Assembly (NCBI GenBank): GCA_017643215.1
Contig: JAEPNV010000017.1
Coordinates: 48,578 to 112,577, forward strand
DNA length: 64,000 nt
Source: Roseibium sp.
GTDB taxonomy: Bacteria; Pseudomonadota; Alphaproteobacteria; Rhizobiales; Stappiaceae
Reading direction: 5' to 3'
In this document: one piece after another, positions 33,008 through 44,168 of the stretch
Position numbering within the stretch: position 1 is the first letter of the stretch
How the letters are laid out: the number at the start of each line of letters is the position of its first letter
Position numbers and translations under genes: made by a program
Notes under the pieces: model-generated
Told to the model about the DNA's origin: nothing
Databases searched by the model: none
Seen by the model: the letters and a program-made list of their open reading frames with translations, nothing else

Positions 33008-36000
33008 TCAAGCAGCTTTGCGCCATGCTTCCGACTTCAAGAAGGCCGCCAGATCCTCGGCCGGCATTGGGCGGGCAAAGGCGTATCCCTGCAATGTGTC
33101 GCAGCCAAGCTCGGTCAGAATACGCGCATGTTCCGATGTCTCCACCCCTTCGGCTGTGATGCGAATGCCGCGCGCACGGGCCATGTCGACAATTGCGCGC
33201 ACAAGATCAAGCTGCTCGCCGCGCTTGATGATCGGCTGGATCAACTGGCGGTCGATCTTGATGCAGTCCGGCTGCAGTTTGAGCAGGCTGACCATCGAAG
33301 CGCGGCCACTGCCAAAATCGTCCAATTCGATGGTAATCCCGCTGTCCCGGATCCGGTCGATGTTCTGCGCGATTTCGTCCGTCTGTTCGTCCAGGAAAAT
33401 GGTCTCCAAAAGCTCGAAAGCGATTTGCGAATTGCAGGGGTCCATCCGTGCCAGCTCATCCATCAGGTCAGGGTCGCTGATCCGCGCGAAGCCGATATTG
33501 ACGGAGATTTTGGGCGTCTTGACCCCGTCCGCTTCAAGCCGCCGGCAGACTTCCACGGATTGCTTCAAAACGCGGCGGTCCAGATCTCCCATGACATTCA
33601 GGTCTTCGGCCACATCAAAGAATTCCGCCGGCGGAAGGAGGCCGCGGGTGGGGTGGGCCCAGCGAACCAGGGCTTCAAGCCCCGCATAGGCGCGCGTTTT
33701 TGCATCGAACTGCGGTTGATAGTGGGCGACGAACTCGTCCCGTTCGAGACCATGCAGGATGTCGTCGGCGATCCGTTTCCGTTCGGTCAGTTCAGACTGC
33801 AATTTACTGGTGAAGACCTCGACCCGGTTGCGGCCGGTGTCCTTGGCCTTGTAGAGGGCGATGTCGGCATTCGACAAAATGCTGTGCGCCTCGGCTGCCG
33901 GGCGCATGGCCGTTCCGATGCTTGCGCTGAAGCGGCACGTCTGCCGGTCGATTTCCACCGGGGTGCTGAGACGTTGCAGGATCCGGCGGCACAAGCCGTC
34001 GATATCCTCCGGCATACGGCACAACAGCACAAATTCGTCACCGCCGGTCCGCGCCAGGAAAGCGTCTTTCGGGGCCAGATCGGTCAGCACCGCCGCCACA
34101 TGGCGCAGAACCTTGTCGCCGACCGAATATCCAAGCGTATCGTTGATGTGTTTGAAACGGTCGATGTCAACGTGAAGCGATGCAAGGTGGTCATCACTTT
34201 TGGCGGCGGTGACCTTTTTATAAAGATACTGTTCCAGATACCGCCGGTTCGGCAATCCGGTCAAAGCGTCATGCAGACTGTCGTGAACGGCCTGTTCACG
34301 GGCCCGTTCCAGATCCGCTGCCATTTGCTCAAGGCGCCGGGTCTGACGCCGGGCCTCCGTCACGTCGATCCGCAAGGACACGGTATCGCCGTTTCCGGTC
34401 CGGCTTTCATGAACTTCGACAAACCGGTCCCCGGGCATTGCCATCTCGAAAGGCGCAGCCGGATCACGGAACCGGTCAAGGCGCTTGGCCAGCCATTCTT
34501 CCTCCTGGCCGGCCGCATCGGGCCGTTGCCCTTTTTCGACAAGCGCCCGGGTCAGATGTTCGAAAGAAATGCCCGCTTCGAGAAGTTGGGGCATTTCGGC
34601 AAAGTATTCCCGGTAACGCGAATTGCAAATGACCATCCGCTCGTCACTGTCGAAGACCACGAAAGCGTCCTGCAAGGCTTCAATGGCGTTTTCAAGCCGG
34701 TGATGTGAGATCTCCGCCGCCTTTCGCGCCTGTTCGATTTCGCGTTTCCGGTTTTCCTGTTCGGTAACGTCCAGGACCAGGCTGTTGAACCGGATGGTGC
34801 CGTTTTCCATAAGCACGGGTTTTCCGCGCCCGTGAAGGTGTTTGCGGCGACCTGATTCCAGTTGAACGCGCCATTTGTGGTCCCAGGGGCTCAGGGTTTC
34901 CGCGGACTTGACCACGGATGCTTGCATGGCCGGCAGGTCGTCGGGATCAATCATCTGCCAAAGCCGGCTTGGATCGCCTTTGATGTCTTCCCAGCTCAGT
35001 TCCCAGATATCCGTGCAGCCGGGTCCAAGGTAAACAATCTGGTCGGTCCCGTCCGGCAAGATGTCGTACTGATAAATCGCGCCGGGAATGTTCTCGGCCA
35101 TGTCCTGGAACCGGCGCTGGTTCTGTTTGGCAGCGACCTCCGCGGTCCGTAGTTTGGTCAGGTTGTAGTTGACGCCGGTTACACGGACCGTTTCGCCCGC
35201 CGCGTTTTTGACCGCTGATCCATACGCCTTGACATAACGGACATTGCCCGATCTCGTCATGATCCGGAATTCGGTGTCGTAAAGCTCGCCGGTCTTGAGC
35301 GTTCTTTCAAACAATCCGCGTGCGCTTGCCACGTCTTCGGGATGGATCCGGCCGGCCCAATCCTCGAACCTGCCACCGAAATCGGTGCGGCGGATCTGAT
35401 AAAGATCCATGATCGCCTGATCCCAATAAAGGGCGCCGGTCTCAAGATCGTATTCCCATATGCCGATCTGACCGGCGTCCGTTGCCAACCTCAGCCGCTC
35501 AGCGATGTGTTCGGCGTCTTTCTGTTTGTCCCGCAGTTTTTCGTAGGCGTTGGAATAAAGGCGCACACCGGCGGCGGCGATAAACGTGGCAAGGATGCCG
35601 ATCAAAGCCGGCACAGCCGTCGCGCGAAGAGCATCGGCCCGAATGGCACTCAATGGCCGTTCAACGGCGATGCCAAGGTTCCAATGCGGGATCATTCCAG
35701 TGAAATAGGCGTAGCCGGCGTGCCGGACGGAGACGGTCGGGCCTTCTTCGGACGCCGCCAGACGATCATAGAGGCCCAGCCCGGAGATGTTGTGGGTCGG
35801 CTCGGCACCATCCGATACCGGGTCGATCGGCAGGGCCCGTTTTGCGGTCAGCAAGTAGTACCGCATCCCAAGGTCTAACTTCGAGCCGTGACGGATTGAT
35901 TCCAAGAACATGGCATCGATTCCGGCGGCAATAACCGCGACAAGCGAACCGTCCGGGCTTCTGATAGCGCGGCTGAAGGGGACGAGCTGGCTGCCGTCCC

Positions 36001-36445
36001 GCCGGCTTTCGATCGGGTCGCCCAGGAAAAAGTCAACCGGCCGCGGGGCGCTGGCGTGCGGGTGCGCGGAAAAGTATTCCCTGTCGGAAACATCCAAACC
36101 CACTCCGACCGGTTCGCCGCCGAGTTCAGCCCGCACCGTTCCCTTTGAATCTGCCACAATCAAATTGCGCAAGACCGGCGCCGCCTCGTCGAATTCCGCG
36201 AATGGATCGCGAATCTCGCTGGCAATGCCGTATTTGCTGATGTCGGCGGCCAGTTGGTCCGTTGCGAGCCGCAGGGTTTGGAAAAGCAATTCGGCATGTT
36301 CGGTCGCATGCCGCAATTCGATTTCAGCGGCGGACAATTGATGGGTGACCTGATCATGATAGCGTATCGCACACACGGCCGAAGTGGCCGTGAGACCGCC
36401 TAATAACGCGATCAGCCAAAGCCCCCTCGTCCTTTTGAATTTCAT
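33008..36445 (-). CDS. Membrane Cache-PAS-GGDEF-EAL cyclic-di-GMP enzyme
   Basis: 1145 residues, starting at MKFKRTRGLW behind AGGGG. A first membrane helix (~6-28), a periplasmic double-Cache-like sensor with the second helix near residue 290 (ATAVPALIGILATFIAAAGVRLY), then PAS domains (WEYDLETGALYWDQAIMDLY...; FQDMAENIPGAIYQYD..; ALQDAFVVFDSDERMVICNSRY). GGDEF domain: HDALTGLPNRR, RTGGDEFVLL intact. EAL domain: EALVRW, SVNIGF, FELLET, LDDFGSG, KIDRQL, TAEGVET all intact. It may both make and degrade c-di-GMP. AT-rich promoter DNA lies upstream. Confidence 0.95.
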   Translation of the reverse strand: MKFKRTRGLWLIALLGGLTATSAVCAIRYHDQVTHQLSAAEIELRHATEHAELLFQTLRLATDQLAADISKYGIASEIRDPFAEFDEAAPVLRNLIVADSKGTVRAELGGEPVGVGLDVSDREYFSAHPHASAPRPVDFFLGDPIESRRDGSQLVPFSRAIRSPDGSLVAVIAAGIDAMFLESIRHGSKLDLGMRYYLLTAKRALPIDPVSDGAEPTHNISGLGLYDRLAASEEGPTVSVRHAGYAYFTGMIPHWNLGIAVERPLSAIRADALRATAVPALIGILATFIAAAGVRLYSNAYEKLRDKQKDAEHIAERLRLATDAGQIGIWEYDLETGALYWDQAIMDLYQIRRTDFGGRFEDWAGRIHPEDVASARGLFERTLKTGELYDTEFRIMTRSGNVRYVKAYGSAVKNAAGETVRVTGVNYNLTKLRTAEVAAKQNQRRFQDMAENIPGAIYQYDILPDGTDQIVYLGPGCTDIWELSWEDIKGDPSRLWQMIDPDDLPAMQASVVKSAETLSPWDHKWRVQLESGRRKHLHGRGKPVLMENGTIRFNSLVLDVTEQENRKREIEQARKAAEISHHRLENAIEALQDAFVVFDSDERMVICNSRYREYFAEMPQLLEAGISFEHLTRALVEKGQRPDAAGQEEEWLAKRLDRFRDPAAPFEMAMPGDRFVEVHESRTGNGDTVSLRIDVTEARRQTRRLEQMAADLERAREQAVHDSLHDALTGLPNRRYLEQYLYKKVTAAKSDDHLASLHVDIDRFKHINDTLGYSVGDKVLRHVAAVLTDLAPKDAFLARTGGDEFVLLCRMPEDIDGLCRRILQRLSTPVEIDRQTCRFSASIGTAMRPAAEAHSILSNADIALYKAKDTGRNRVEVFTSKLQSELTERKRIADDILHGLERDEFVAHYQPQFDAKTRAYAGLEALVRWAHPTRGLLPPAEFFDVAEDLNVMGDLDRRVLKQSVEVCRRLEADGVKTPKISVNIGFARISDPDLMDELARMDPCNSQIAFELLETIFLDEQTDEIAQNIDRIRDSGITIELDDFGSGRASMVSLLKLQPDCIKIDRQLIQPIIKRGEQLDLVRAIVDMARARGIRITAEGVETSEHARILTELGCDTLQGYAFARPMPAEDLAAFLKSEAWRKAA

Positions 36446-36695
36446 GCCGCCAGCCCCTAAAATTTGCGGGTCACATCTATTCAAATATGTTGTCTGCTTT
36501 GTTAGGCAATAAAATTCGGCATGATTTTTATATAATCCCCATCAAAATTTCCGACGCGTTTTGTTACTCAACGTCAATATTACATAATTCTACAGATAAT
36601 CGTAGGATTGAAAATTATCCAACTATTTCAAGAGGTCTCAATCAGGCCTAAAATCTAAAGTTGTTTAAATCAGATTTCGGACCGCCCGCTTCGGG
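36446..36695. other. AT-rich intergenic region upstream of the GGDEF/EAL gene
   Basis: Markedly AT-rich compared with the window, containing TATATAAT at about 36528-36535. It presumably holds the promoter of the leftward c-di-GMP gene. No gene seen and no clear terminator for the TRAP operon. Confidence 0.5.
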
Positions 36696-38246
36696 TCAAT
36701 AAAGCCAGCGCGGCAACCACGTCGAGACGTGCGGAATGGTCCATAGAACCAAGACTGCAAAAACCTGCAAGGCGATGAACGGCATAACACCTTTGTAGAT
36801 TTGTCCGGTGGTGATTTCTTTTGGGGCCGCGCCACGCAGATAAAACAGCGAGAATCCGAACGGCGGCGTCAAAAACGACGTCTGCAGGTTGATCGCGATC
36901 AGGACCGTCAGCCAGATCGGATCAATGCCCATCACAAGAAGCGGCGGGATGAGAACCGGCAAAAGGATGACCGAGATCTCGACGAAATCGAGAAAGAAGC
37001 CGAGCACAAAGACAAAGAGCATCGCGAAGACCAAGGCCCCCGTCGGTCCACCGGGCATCTCCTGAAGGATTTCATGGACCCGGTCTTCGCCGCCGAGGCC
37101 GACAAACACCAGGCTGAAAAAACTCGCCATCAGGATCGTGGCAAAGATCATCGAGGTGACGGTGAGGGTCGACAGCATGGCCGATCTCAAAAGCCCGGAC
37201 GCGAATGCGCTTGTCAGGATCTTGAACACGACCCCCAAAGCGAAGACCGCCAAGCCTGCATAAGTAACCGCAAGAGCGTAGTCGCCAAGGGACACATCGG
37301 AGCGTTGCAGGCGAACCGGCAGCACGCTGGCGGCGACGGCCAGCAGGATCAGGGCCGATGTTGCAAGGACGATCAGGCGTGTGGAGATCCCGAGCCGGCG
37401 GCCGGCCAGGAGAACCGCCCCGATCGCGCCGACCGATGCTGCTTCGTTGGGAGAGGCGATCCCGCCGAGGATCGACCCGAGCACGGCGATGATCAACAGG
37501 ACCGGCGGGATGACGGCCCCAGCGATCTCGCCCGCCGTCGGCCGTTCAACCAGTTCGGTCATGGCCGGGGCATCGCCGGGGAAGAGCCGCGCGCGCGCCA
37601 GAATGTAGGCGCAATAGATCGCAACAAGCAGCAGGCCGGGCACCATGGCGGCGGCGAAAGTCTGTCCGACGGAGATGGTCTCTACGGAGAACTTGCCTTG
37701 CGCATACTGGGCCTGCTGAAAGGCGTTGGACATCACGTCCGACAGGATGATCAGCAAGGTCGAGGGCGGAATGATCTGCCCGAGCGTGCCGGCGGTGCAG
37801 ACCATGCCGGATGCCAGTTTGGGATCGTAACCGTTGCGCAGCATCGTTGGCAGCGCGATCAGCCCCATGGCAACGACCGTCGCGCCGACGATCCCGGTGG
37901 AGGCGGCGAGCAGCGCGCCGACCAGCATGACGGAAACGCCGAGCCCCCCATTCATGGTCCCGAATGCCCGGCCCATGGTCTCCAGAAGATCCTCGGCGAT
38001 ACGGCTTTTTTCCAGCACCACGCCCATGAAGACGAAGAGCGGGATGGCGGTCAGGACCGGATTGGTCAGGACGCCGAAGAACCGTTGGCCCATCGCCCCC
38101 ATCAGTTGGAGATTGAAGTCTCCGAGCATCCAGCCCAGGACGGCGAACCCGGTCGCGACACCGGCGATCGTGAAGGCGACCGGATAGCCGAGCAGGATGA
38201 AGGCGATCAGCGCGCCGAACATGAGAAGGTCAAGCGGCAGCGTCAT
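36696..38246 (-). CDS. TRAP transporter large permease, long type
   Basis: 516 residues, longer than the usual ~430 because of an extra hydrophobic segment around residues 255-355. DctM signatures: IPLFVFMGVVLEKSRIAEDLLETMGRAFGTMNGGLGVSVMLVGALLAASTGIVGATVVAMG and LTVLIAINLQTSFLTPPFGFSLFYLRGAAPKEITTGQIYKGVMPFIALQ. This long form usually goes with twin-arginine-exported binding proteins such as the one encoded here. It overlaps the small permease by four bases. Confidence 0.9.
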   Translation of the reverse strand: MTLPLDLLMFGALIAFILLGYPVAFTIAGVATGFAVLGWMLGDFNLQLMGAMGQRFFGVLTNPVLTAIPLFVFMGVVLEKSRIAEDLLETMGRAFGTMNGGLGVSVMLVGALLAASTGIVGATVVAMGLIALPTMLRNGYDPKLASGMVCTAGTLGQIIPPSTLLIILSDVMSNAFQQAQYAQGKFSVETISVGQTFAAAMVPGLLLVAIYCAYILARARLFPGDAPAMTELVERPTAGEIAGAVIPPVLLIIAVLGSILGGIASPNEAASVGAIGAVLLAGRRLGISTRLIVLATSALILLAVAASVLPVRLQRSDVSLGDYALAVTYAGLAVFALGVVFKILTSAFASGLLRSAMLSTLTVTSMIFATILMASFFSLVFVGLGGEDRVHEILQEMPGGPTGALVFAMLFVFVLGFFLDFVEISVILLPVLIPPLLVMGIDPIWLTVLIAINLQTSFLTPPFGFSLFYLRGAAPKEITTGQIYKGVMPFIALQVFAVLVLWTIPHVSTWLPRWLY

Positions 38247-38767
38247 TCAGCAACGCCCTTGAGCCGGATGATATCGCGCAGCAGGGCCGCCAGACCCTGC
38301 ACCAGCAGCAACACGCAATAGGCCGGAATGAGCGATTTCAGCAGGAAGGATGCCGGGATGCCGCCGACGGAAATCGGGCCCTCCAGAATGGCCCAACTGC
38401 CCCGGACATAGGGCCAGGAAAACCACAGGAGCACTGCCAGCGCCGGTGTCAGGAGGAAAAGATGGCCGAAGAGATCGATCAGTGCCTGGGACCGGTCTGT
38501 GACCTTGGCGTAAAAAATGTCGACGCGCACATGGGCATTGACCAGGAACGTATATCCGGCGCCGAGCATGAACAGAGCCGCGTGGAGATATAAAACGCCC
38601 TCGTCCAAAAAGATGAAGCTGAATCCAAAGACGTAGCGCAAGAGAACGATCGCGAACTGCAACAAGACCATGGCCAGCGCGGCCCAGCACAAAGCCTGGC
38701 CGATGGCGGCGTTGATCCGCTCCAGCAGTTCCGCAAACTTCGCCATTTCCGGTGGTTCCCGCCCCAT
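38243..38767 (-). CDS. TRAP transporter small permease
   Basis: 174 residues with four membrane segments: GQALCWAALAMVLLQFAIVLLRYVF, LDEGVLYLHAALFMLGAGYTFLVNAHVRVDIFYAKV (conserved core), LFGHLFLLTPALAVLLWFSWPYV and the C-terminal LLKSLIPAYCVLLLVQGLAALLRDI. It forms the membrane unit with the large permease. About 220 bases separate it from the binding-protein gene upstream. Confidence 0.88.
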   Translation of the reverse strand: MGREPPEMAKFAELLERINAAIGQALCWAALAMVLLQFAIVLLRYVFGFSFIFLDEGVLYLHAALFMLGAGYTFLVNAHVRVDIFYAKVTDRSQALIDLFGHLFLLTPALAVLLWFSWPYVRGSWAILEGPISVGGIPASFLLKSLIPAYCVLLLVQGLAALLRDIIRLKGVAE

Positions 38768-38934
38768 TGCCTGGATTGCGCACCTTCCTTGTGGACCTGC
38801 CCTACCGTATGGCGCGGGCGTGCGACATCTTCAAATTGCCCCAAGTGATAAAAACTTGTGCCCAGCCAGGCTCCGCACAGGTCGTCACATGGCATCGTGT
38901 CGGACCGCCGGTGCTGAGCGCTCACTCATGGGAG

Positions 38935-38960
38935 GCGGAGAGGCGGGTCCGCCTCTCCGC
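38935..38960 (-). terminator. Intercistronic 11-bp GC hairpin between binding protein and permease
   Basis: GCGGAGAGGCG pairs perfectly with CGCCTCTCCGC around a four-base loop, just after the stop of the binding-protein gene. No T tract, so probably a partial stop or stabiliser, as at 27068. Confidence 0.55.
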
Positions 38961-38990
38961 GACCGAACAGTGGGGCCGACCGGCCCGTCC

Positions 38991-40079
38991 TTAATCGTAC
39001 TGATAGGACAGCGCGCGGGCGTTCATCTGGCCGTTGTCGGCATAGGGCATATACTCGCGCATCAGTTTGCGATAGGCGAGGAAGCTTTCGGTGGTCTTCT
39101 TGACCAGGTCATCCCCGTCATTGCGCAAATCCGCAATCACTTCGCCGGCCGCATTGCCCATCGCCACCATCACATCGTCCGGCAGCTTTCGCACAACAAC
39201 GTCATGCTCGGCAACGAGTTGCGACAAGGCTTGAGCGTGTTTGGTGTTGTACTCGGTCAGAACGTCGTTGTAGAGGCTGGCGCAAGCTTGGGCGACGGCC
39301 TGTTTCAGATCGTCGGGCAATGCGTTGTAGGCATCCAGATTAACGGCGCATTCTTCCGCGGAGGACGGTTCGCCAACGCCGGGCCAGTAGTAGTTCTTGG
39401 CGATCTGGTAATAGCCGAGCGCGCTGTCGGTCCACGGCCCGATGAATTCGCCCGCGTCGAGAGCGCCTGATTGCAGGGCCTGGAACATGGCCGGGCCGCT
39501 CATCGCCTGCACCGCCATGCCGAGCTTGGCACACATTTCCGAGGCAAGGCCCGTGGTGCGGAATTTCAGGCCGCGCAGATCATCGACCGTGTTGATCTCG
39601 TTCCGGAACCAGCCGGCCCATTGCGGCCCGGAATTGCCGCACAGGAACGGCTTCAGATTGAAGCGGGCATACATTTCGTCATAGAGCGTTTGGCCGCCGC
39701 CATGGATCAGCCAGCCGGCCTGTTCGGGCGCCGTCAGGCCGAAGGGCTGTGAGCCAAACAGCAAGATACCCTTGGACTTGGACCCCCAATAGGCCGGAAC
39801 GGCGTGATAAAGGTCCGCTGTTCCCTGGCCGACGGCATCAAAGACGCCCCGGCCGGGGACGATTTCGCCGGCCGCGAACAGCTTGACCTCGATCCGCCCG
39901 CCCGAAAGGCTGGTGATCCGGTCGGCCAGCATTTGCGCGGCAATGCCGGGACCGGGCAGGTTCTTCGGCCACGCGGTCACCATCTGCCACTGGCGGATGT
40001 CCTGGGCAATCGCCGGGCTTGCAAGGGCGGTTGCCGCGGCCCCGGCGGCGCCGGCTTTCAGAAAATCACGTCTTTTCAT
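38991..40079 (-). CDS. TRAP transporter substrate-binding protein, Tat-exported (TakP-like)
   Basis: 362 residues from MKRRDFLKAGAAGAAATALASPAIA, a twin-arginine signal; GAGGGG precedes this ATG. The mature sequence (WQMVTAWPKNLPGPGIAAQMLADRITSLSGGRIEVKLFAAGEIVPGRGVFDAVGQGTADLYH ... GLKFRTTGLASEMCAKLGMAVQAMSGPAMFQALQSGALDAGEFIGPW) follows the TakP/alpha-keto-acid group. It begins only 46 bases after hutU on the same strand, so it is probably part of the hut operon and may import histidine, urocanate or another imidazole acid. Confidence 0.88.
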   Translation of the reverse strand: MKRRDFLKAGAAGAAATALASPAIAQDIRQWQMVTAWPKNLPGPGIAAQMLADRITSLSGGRIEVKLFAAGEIVPGRGVFDAVGQGTADLYHAVPAYWGSKSKGILLFGSQPFGLTAPEQAGWLIHGGGQTLYDEMYARFNLKPFLCGNSGPQWAGWFRNEINTVDDLRGLKFRTTGLASEMCAKLGMAVQAMSGPAMFQALQSGALDAGEFIGPWTDSALGYYQIAKNYYWPGVGEPSSAEECAVNLDAYNALPDDLKQAVAQACASLYNDVLTEYNTKHAQALSQLVAEHDVVVRKLPDDVMVAMGNAAGEVIADLRNDGDDLVKKTTESFLAYRKLMREYMPYADNGQMNARALSYQYD

Positions 40080-40125
40080 CACTTCATCCCCTCTCTTCAA
40101 AACATGGGAGTGGCGTTTGGCCGGA

Positions 40126-41805
40126 CTACGTTCCCAAAATGCCCGGCAAATTCAGCCCTTTTTCGCGGGCGCATTCGAGCGCGATGTCATAGCCGGCATC
40201 GGCGTGGCGCATGACACCGGTTGCCGGGTCGTTCCAAAGCACCCGTTCGATCCGGGTATCGGCCGCGGGTGTTCCGTCGCAGCAAATCACCATGCCGGAA
40301 TGCTGCGAAAAGCCCATGCCGACGCCGCCGCCGTGGTGCAGCGATACCCAGGTCGCGCCGGAGGCGGTGTTGAGCAGCGCGTTGAGAAGCGGCCAGTCGG
40401 ACACGGCGTCCGAGCCGTCTTTCATGGCCTCGGTCTCGCGGTTGGGCGAGGCGACCGAGCCGCTGTCCAGATGGTCCCGGCCGATGACGACCGGCGCCTT
40501 GAGTTCGCCGGAGCGCACCATCTCGTTGAAGGCAAGGCCCAAACGATGCCGCTCGCCGAGACCGACCCAGCAGATCCGGGCGGGCAGACCCTGGAAGGAA
40601 ATGCGCTCGCGCGCCATATCGAGCCAGTTGTGCAGGTGCCGGTCGTCTGGAAGGAGCTCCTTCACCTTGGCATCGGTCTTGTAGATATCCTCCGGATCGC
40701 CGGACAGGGCGCACCAGCGGAACGGACCGATGCCGCGGCAAAACAGCGGCCGGATATAGGCGGGCACGAATCCGGGGAAGGCGAAGGCGTTTTCAAGACC
40801 TTCCTCGAGTGCCACCTGGCGGATGTTGTTGCCATAGTCGAGCGTCGGAATGCCCGCGTTCCAGAACGCGACCATGGCCTCGACATGGTCCTTCATCGAG
40901 GCGCGGGCCGCCTTTTCGACGGCCTTCGGGTCAGTTTCAGCCACCGCCCGCCATTCCGCGATCGTCCATCCTTTCGGCAAGTAGCCGTTGACCGGATCGT
41001 GGGCCGATGTCTGGTCGGTGACGATGTCGGGCCTGACGCCGCGCCGGACGAGTTCGGGAAAGACATCTGCGGCATTGGCGATCAGCGCCACGGATTTGGC
41101 TTCGCCGGCGGCCGTCCAGCGGCCGATCATCTCCAGCGCTTCGTCGAGCGAAGCCGTCTTTTCATCGACATACCGGGTCCGCAAGCGGAAATCGGCGCGT
41201 GTCTCGTCGCACTCCACGGCGAGACAGCAGGCCCCGGCCATGACGGCCGCCAGGGGCTGGGCACCGCCCATGCCGCCGAGCCCGGCGGTCAGGATCCAGC
41301 GGCCGTTGAGATCGCCGTCATAGTGCTGGCGCCCGGCCTCCATGAAAGTCTCATAGGTGCCCTGAACGATGCCCTGCGTGCCGATATAGATCCACGATCC
41401 GGCGGTCATCTGGCCGTACATGGCCAGCCCCTTTTGATCGAGTTCGTGGAAATGATCCCAGTTCGCCCAGTTCGGCACCAGATTGGAATTGGCAATGAGC
41501 ACGCGCGGCGCATCGGCGTGGGTGCGAAAGACGCCGACCGGCTTGCCCGACTGCACCAGTAAGGTCTCGTCGTCGTCCAGGGATTTCAGGCTCGCCACGA
41601 TGCGGTCGAAATCCTCCCAGGTCCGGGCCGCGCGGCCGATGCCACCATAAACAACGAGTTCGTGCGGATTTTCGGCGACATCTGGATGAAGATTGTTCAT
41701 CAGCATCCGCAACGGCGCTTCCGTCAGCCAGGTCCTCGCGTTGAGCTTAGGGCCGGTGGGCGGGAAGACGTCCCGGGCATTGTGGCGGCGATCAACCATG
41801 GTCAA
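40126..41805 (-). CDS. hutU: Urocanate hydratase
   Basis: 559 residues, full length. Converts urocanate to 4-imidazolone-5-propanoate with NAD as an electrophilic cofactor. Signature blocks are [76 protein letters not shown] and [13 protein letters not shown]. Its start overlaps the end of hutG by 14 bases. Second step of histidine breakdown. Confidence 0.97.
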   Translation of the reverse strand: MTMVDRRHNARDVFPPTGPKLNARTWLTEAPLRMLMNNLHPDVAENPHELVVYGGIGRAARTWEDFDRIVASLKSLDDDETLLVQSGKPVGVFRTHADAPRVLIANSNLVPNWANWDHFHELDQKGLAMYGQMTAGSWIYIGTQGIVQGTYETFMEAGRQHYDGDLNGRWILTAGLGGMGGAQPLAAVMAGACCLAVECDETRADFRLRTRYVDEKTASLDEALEMIGRWTAAGEAKSVALIANAADVFPELVRRGVRPDIVTDQTSAHDPVNGYLPKGWTIAEWRAVAETDPKAVEKAARASMKDHVEAMVAFWNAGIPTLDYGNNIRQVALEEGLENAFAFPGFVPAYIRPLFCRGIGPFRWCALSGDPEDIYKTDAKVKELLPDDRHLHNWLDMARERISFQGLPARICWVGLGERHRLGLAFNEMVRSGELKAPVVIGRDHLDSGSVASPNRETEAMKDGSDAVSDWPLLNALLNTASGATWVSLHHGGGVGMGFSQHSGMVICCDGTPAADTRIERVLWNDPATGVMRHADAGYDIALECAREKGLNLPGILGT

Positions 41806-42625
41806 GTCCCCCGGTTGTCTTGGTTTTTATAGAAAGGCTCGATGCCAGGGTTTCCAGGGCACGCAGGATGGTTTTGAGGTGTCCGCGCAGGCGTTCGGCC
41901 TTGGCCTCGTCGTAAGTGTATGGCGGGGCTTCCGTGGCGAGATGGGTCTTTTGCGCCAGTTCCATCTGGATGGCGTGAATGCCGGTCTCGGGCCGGCCGT
42001 AATGGCGGGTGGTCCAGCCGCCCTTGAACCGGCCGTTCAAAACGGCGGTGTAGCCTTCCGCACGCCGGGTCAGATCGACGACGGCCTGTTCGATTTCGGG
42101 GGCACAGGTGACGCCGCCATTCGTGCCGGTATTGAAATCGGGCAAGGTGCCGTCAAACAGATACGGCACAACGGAGCGGATGGAATGACAGTCATAGAGG
42201 ATCGCGATGCCATGCTTCCGTTTGACGCGGTCCAGCTCGGCCGCGAGCGCGGCGTGATAGGGCGCATGCCAGGCTTTGCGCCGGGTCTCGATCTCCCCGG
42301 CATCCGGTTCTTGCCCCGGGTGATAGATCGGCCGGCCATCGAAATCGGTGGTCGGGCACAGCGACGTGGTGTTTTGGCCTGGATAGAGGGAGACATCGGC
42401 CGGGTCCCGGTTGGCGTCGATCACGTAGCGATGGAAGGTGGCCTTGACCATCGTCGCTCCCGGCAAAAGCCCGTCATAGAGCCAGTCCACATGCCAGTCC
42501 GTATCGGCGCGCACGCGGCCGGTGTCGTTGAGCCGGTCCCAGATCCCGTCCGGCACATAGAACCCGGCATGGGGCACGCCCAACACGATCGGCCCATCGC
42601 CCGGCAAGATCTCAACCGGCTCCAT
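41792..42625 (-). CDS. hutG: N-formylglutamate deformylase
   Basis: 277 residues from [11 protein letters not shown], chosen because GGAGG lies six bases before it. [14 protein letters not shown] holds the metal-binding His, and [29 protein letters not shown] and [16 protein letters not shown] are family blocks. It releases formate and glutamate from formylglutamate, the last step of the five-step pathway that also needs HutF, present nearby. Overlaps hutH. Confidence 0.93.
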   Translation of the reverse strand: MEPVEILPGDGPIVLGVPHAGFYVPDGIWDRLNDTGRVRADTDWHVDWLYDGLLPGATMVKATFHRYVIDANRDPADVSLYPGQNTTSLCPTTDFDGRPIYHPGQEPDAGEIETRRKAWHAPYHAALAAELDRVKRKHGIAILYDCHSIRSVVPYLFDGTLPDFNTGTNGGVTCAPEIEQAVVDLTRRAEGYTAVLNGRFKGGWTTRHYGRPETGIHAIQMELAQKTHLATEAPPYTYDEAKAERLRGHLKTILRALETLASSLSIKTKTTGGLDHG

Positions 42626-44168
42626 GAGTGCCTCCAAGCTCGATCAGGGGTGTTTTCGATACGGCGGCGACGACCGCGCGGGTGCGGATCAGATCGGCGG
42701 CGTTTTCAAGATCCGGCGCCATGTACCGATCGTTTTTGAGCGGCGGTACGACCTCGCGCAATTTCGCAATCGCGGCTTGAAGCGGCGGGCTTGTCGTCAA
42801 GGGCGCGCGGTGCTCGATGCCTTCCGCGGCGCATTGCAGTTCAACGCCCAGGATATGCGCGAGATTGGCATTCATCCGCGAAAGCCGCCGCGCGCCATGG
42901 GCGGCCATGGAGACATGGTCCTCCTGGTTGGCACTGGTCGGCGTGGAATCGATCGAGCACGGATTGGCCAGATGTTTGTTCTCACTCATCAAGGCCGCGG
43001 TCGTGACCTCGGCGATCATCAGCCCGGAGTTGAGGCCGGGGTCCTTGGCCAAAAACGGCGGCAGGTCATGGGAAAGGTTCGGATCGACCATCAGCGCAAC
43101 GCGGCGCTGGGCGATCGCGCCAAGTTCGGCAACGGCCAGGGCGATCTGGTCGGCGGCAAAGGCGACCGGCTCGGCGTGAAAGTTCCCGCCGGAAACGATC
43201 CGGTCCGCATCAACCAGAACAAGCGGATTGTCAGTGGCGGCGTTGGCCTCGATTTCCAAAGTGGTTGCGGCAGAACGAAGAAGATCGACACACGCGCCCG
43301 CGACCTGCGGCTGGCAACGGATGCAGTACGGATCTTGCACCCGGGTGTCGCCTTCCCGGTGGCTTTCGCGGATCTGCGATCCCGCCATGGCGGCGCGCAT
43401 GGCGGCGGCCACCTCGATCTGGCCGCGATGGCCGCGCAGCGCGTGGATTTCCGGTAGAAGGGGCGCCGTCGAGCCCATGATCGCGTCGGTGGAAAGGCTC
43501 GCCGTGACCAGGGTTGCCTCGGCCATGCGCCAAGCGTCGAACAGGCCGGCAAGGGCGCAGGCGGTTGAAAACTGCGTGCCATTGATGAGGCCGAGCCCTT
43601 CCTTGGGGCCGAGTTCCACTGGGATCAAGCCAGCCCGCGCCAGGGCTTTGCTGCCGGGCAAACGGTCGCCCTTATGCTCGGCCTCGCCTTTGCCGATCAG
43701 GACGGCGGTCATGTGGGCGAGCGGGGCGAGATCCCCGGACGCGCCAACCGAACCTTGCACTGGAATGACCGGTGTCACGCCACACTCCAGGCATGCTTCG
43801 ATCAGCTTCAAAACCTCAAACCGGACGCCGGACGCCCCGCGTGCCAGCGACAAGAGCTTCAGCGCCATCATCAGCCGGGTTGTGGCGGTCTGCAGCGGCG
43901 CGCCGACCCCGCAGCAATGGGACAGGATCAGATTACGCTGCAAGGCGGCCGTATCCTTGGCGGCGATCTTGATGCTGGCGAGCTTGCCGAAGCCGGTGTT
44001 GACCCCGTAGACGACTGTCTCGCCGGTGGCCGCGGCCGCCACGCGCTCCGCCGCCTCGTCGATCGCCGGTTTGGCCGACCGCTCGATGCGCACGGCCACC
44101 TGATCGCGGTAGATCCGCTCCAGGTCGTTCAACGTCACCGTGCCGGGGGTCAGGATGGCGGCGGTCAT
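42612..44168 (-). CDS. hutH: Histidine ammonia-lyase
   Basis: 518 residues. The A143-S144-G145 triad in [15 protein letters not shown] cyclises to the MIO electrophile. [32 protein letters not shown] and [14 protein letters not shown] PNLSHDLPP segments are typical. Converts histidine to urocanate and ammonia. It overlaps hutI by four bases and hutG by about 14. Confidence 0.97.
   Translation of the reverse strand: MTAAILTPGTVTLNDLERIYRDQVAVRIERSAKPAIDEAAERVAAAATGETVVYGVNTGFGKLASIKIAAKDTAALQRNLILSHCCGVGAPLQTATTRLMMALKLLSLARGASGVRFEVLKLIEACLECGVTPVIPVQGSVGASGDLAPLAHMTAVLIGKGEAEHKGDRLPGSKALARAGLIPVELGPKEGLGLINGTQFSTACALAGLFDAWRMAEATLVTASLSTDAIMGSTAPLLPEIHALRGHRGQIEVAAAMRAAMAGSQIRESHREGDTRVQDPYCIRCQPQVAGACVDLLRSAATTLEIEANAATDNPLVLVDADRIVSGGNFHAEPVAFAADQIALAVAELGAIAQRRVALMVDPNLSHDLPPFLAKDPGLNSGLMIAEVTTAALMSENKHLANPCSIDSTPTSANQEDHVSMAAHGARRLSRMNANLAHILGVELQCAAEGIEHRAPLTTSPPLQAAIAKLREVVPPLKNDRYMAPDLENAADLIRTRAVVAAVSKTPLIELGGTHGAG

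Noticed and set aside
32876..34708. 610-residue open frame on the plus strand opposite the GGDEF/EAL gene
   Set aside because: Antisense shadow of a gene with complete catalytic motifs; no recognisable domain.
36801..38321. 506-residue hydrophilic plus-strand frame opposite a TRAP permease
   Set aside because: The extremely charged composition is the complement of hydrophobic membrane codons.
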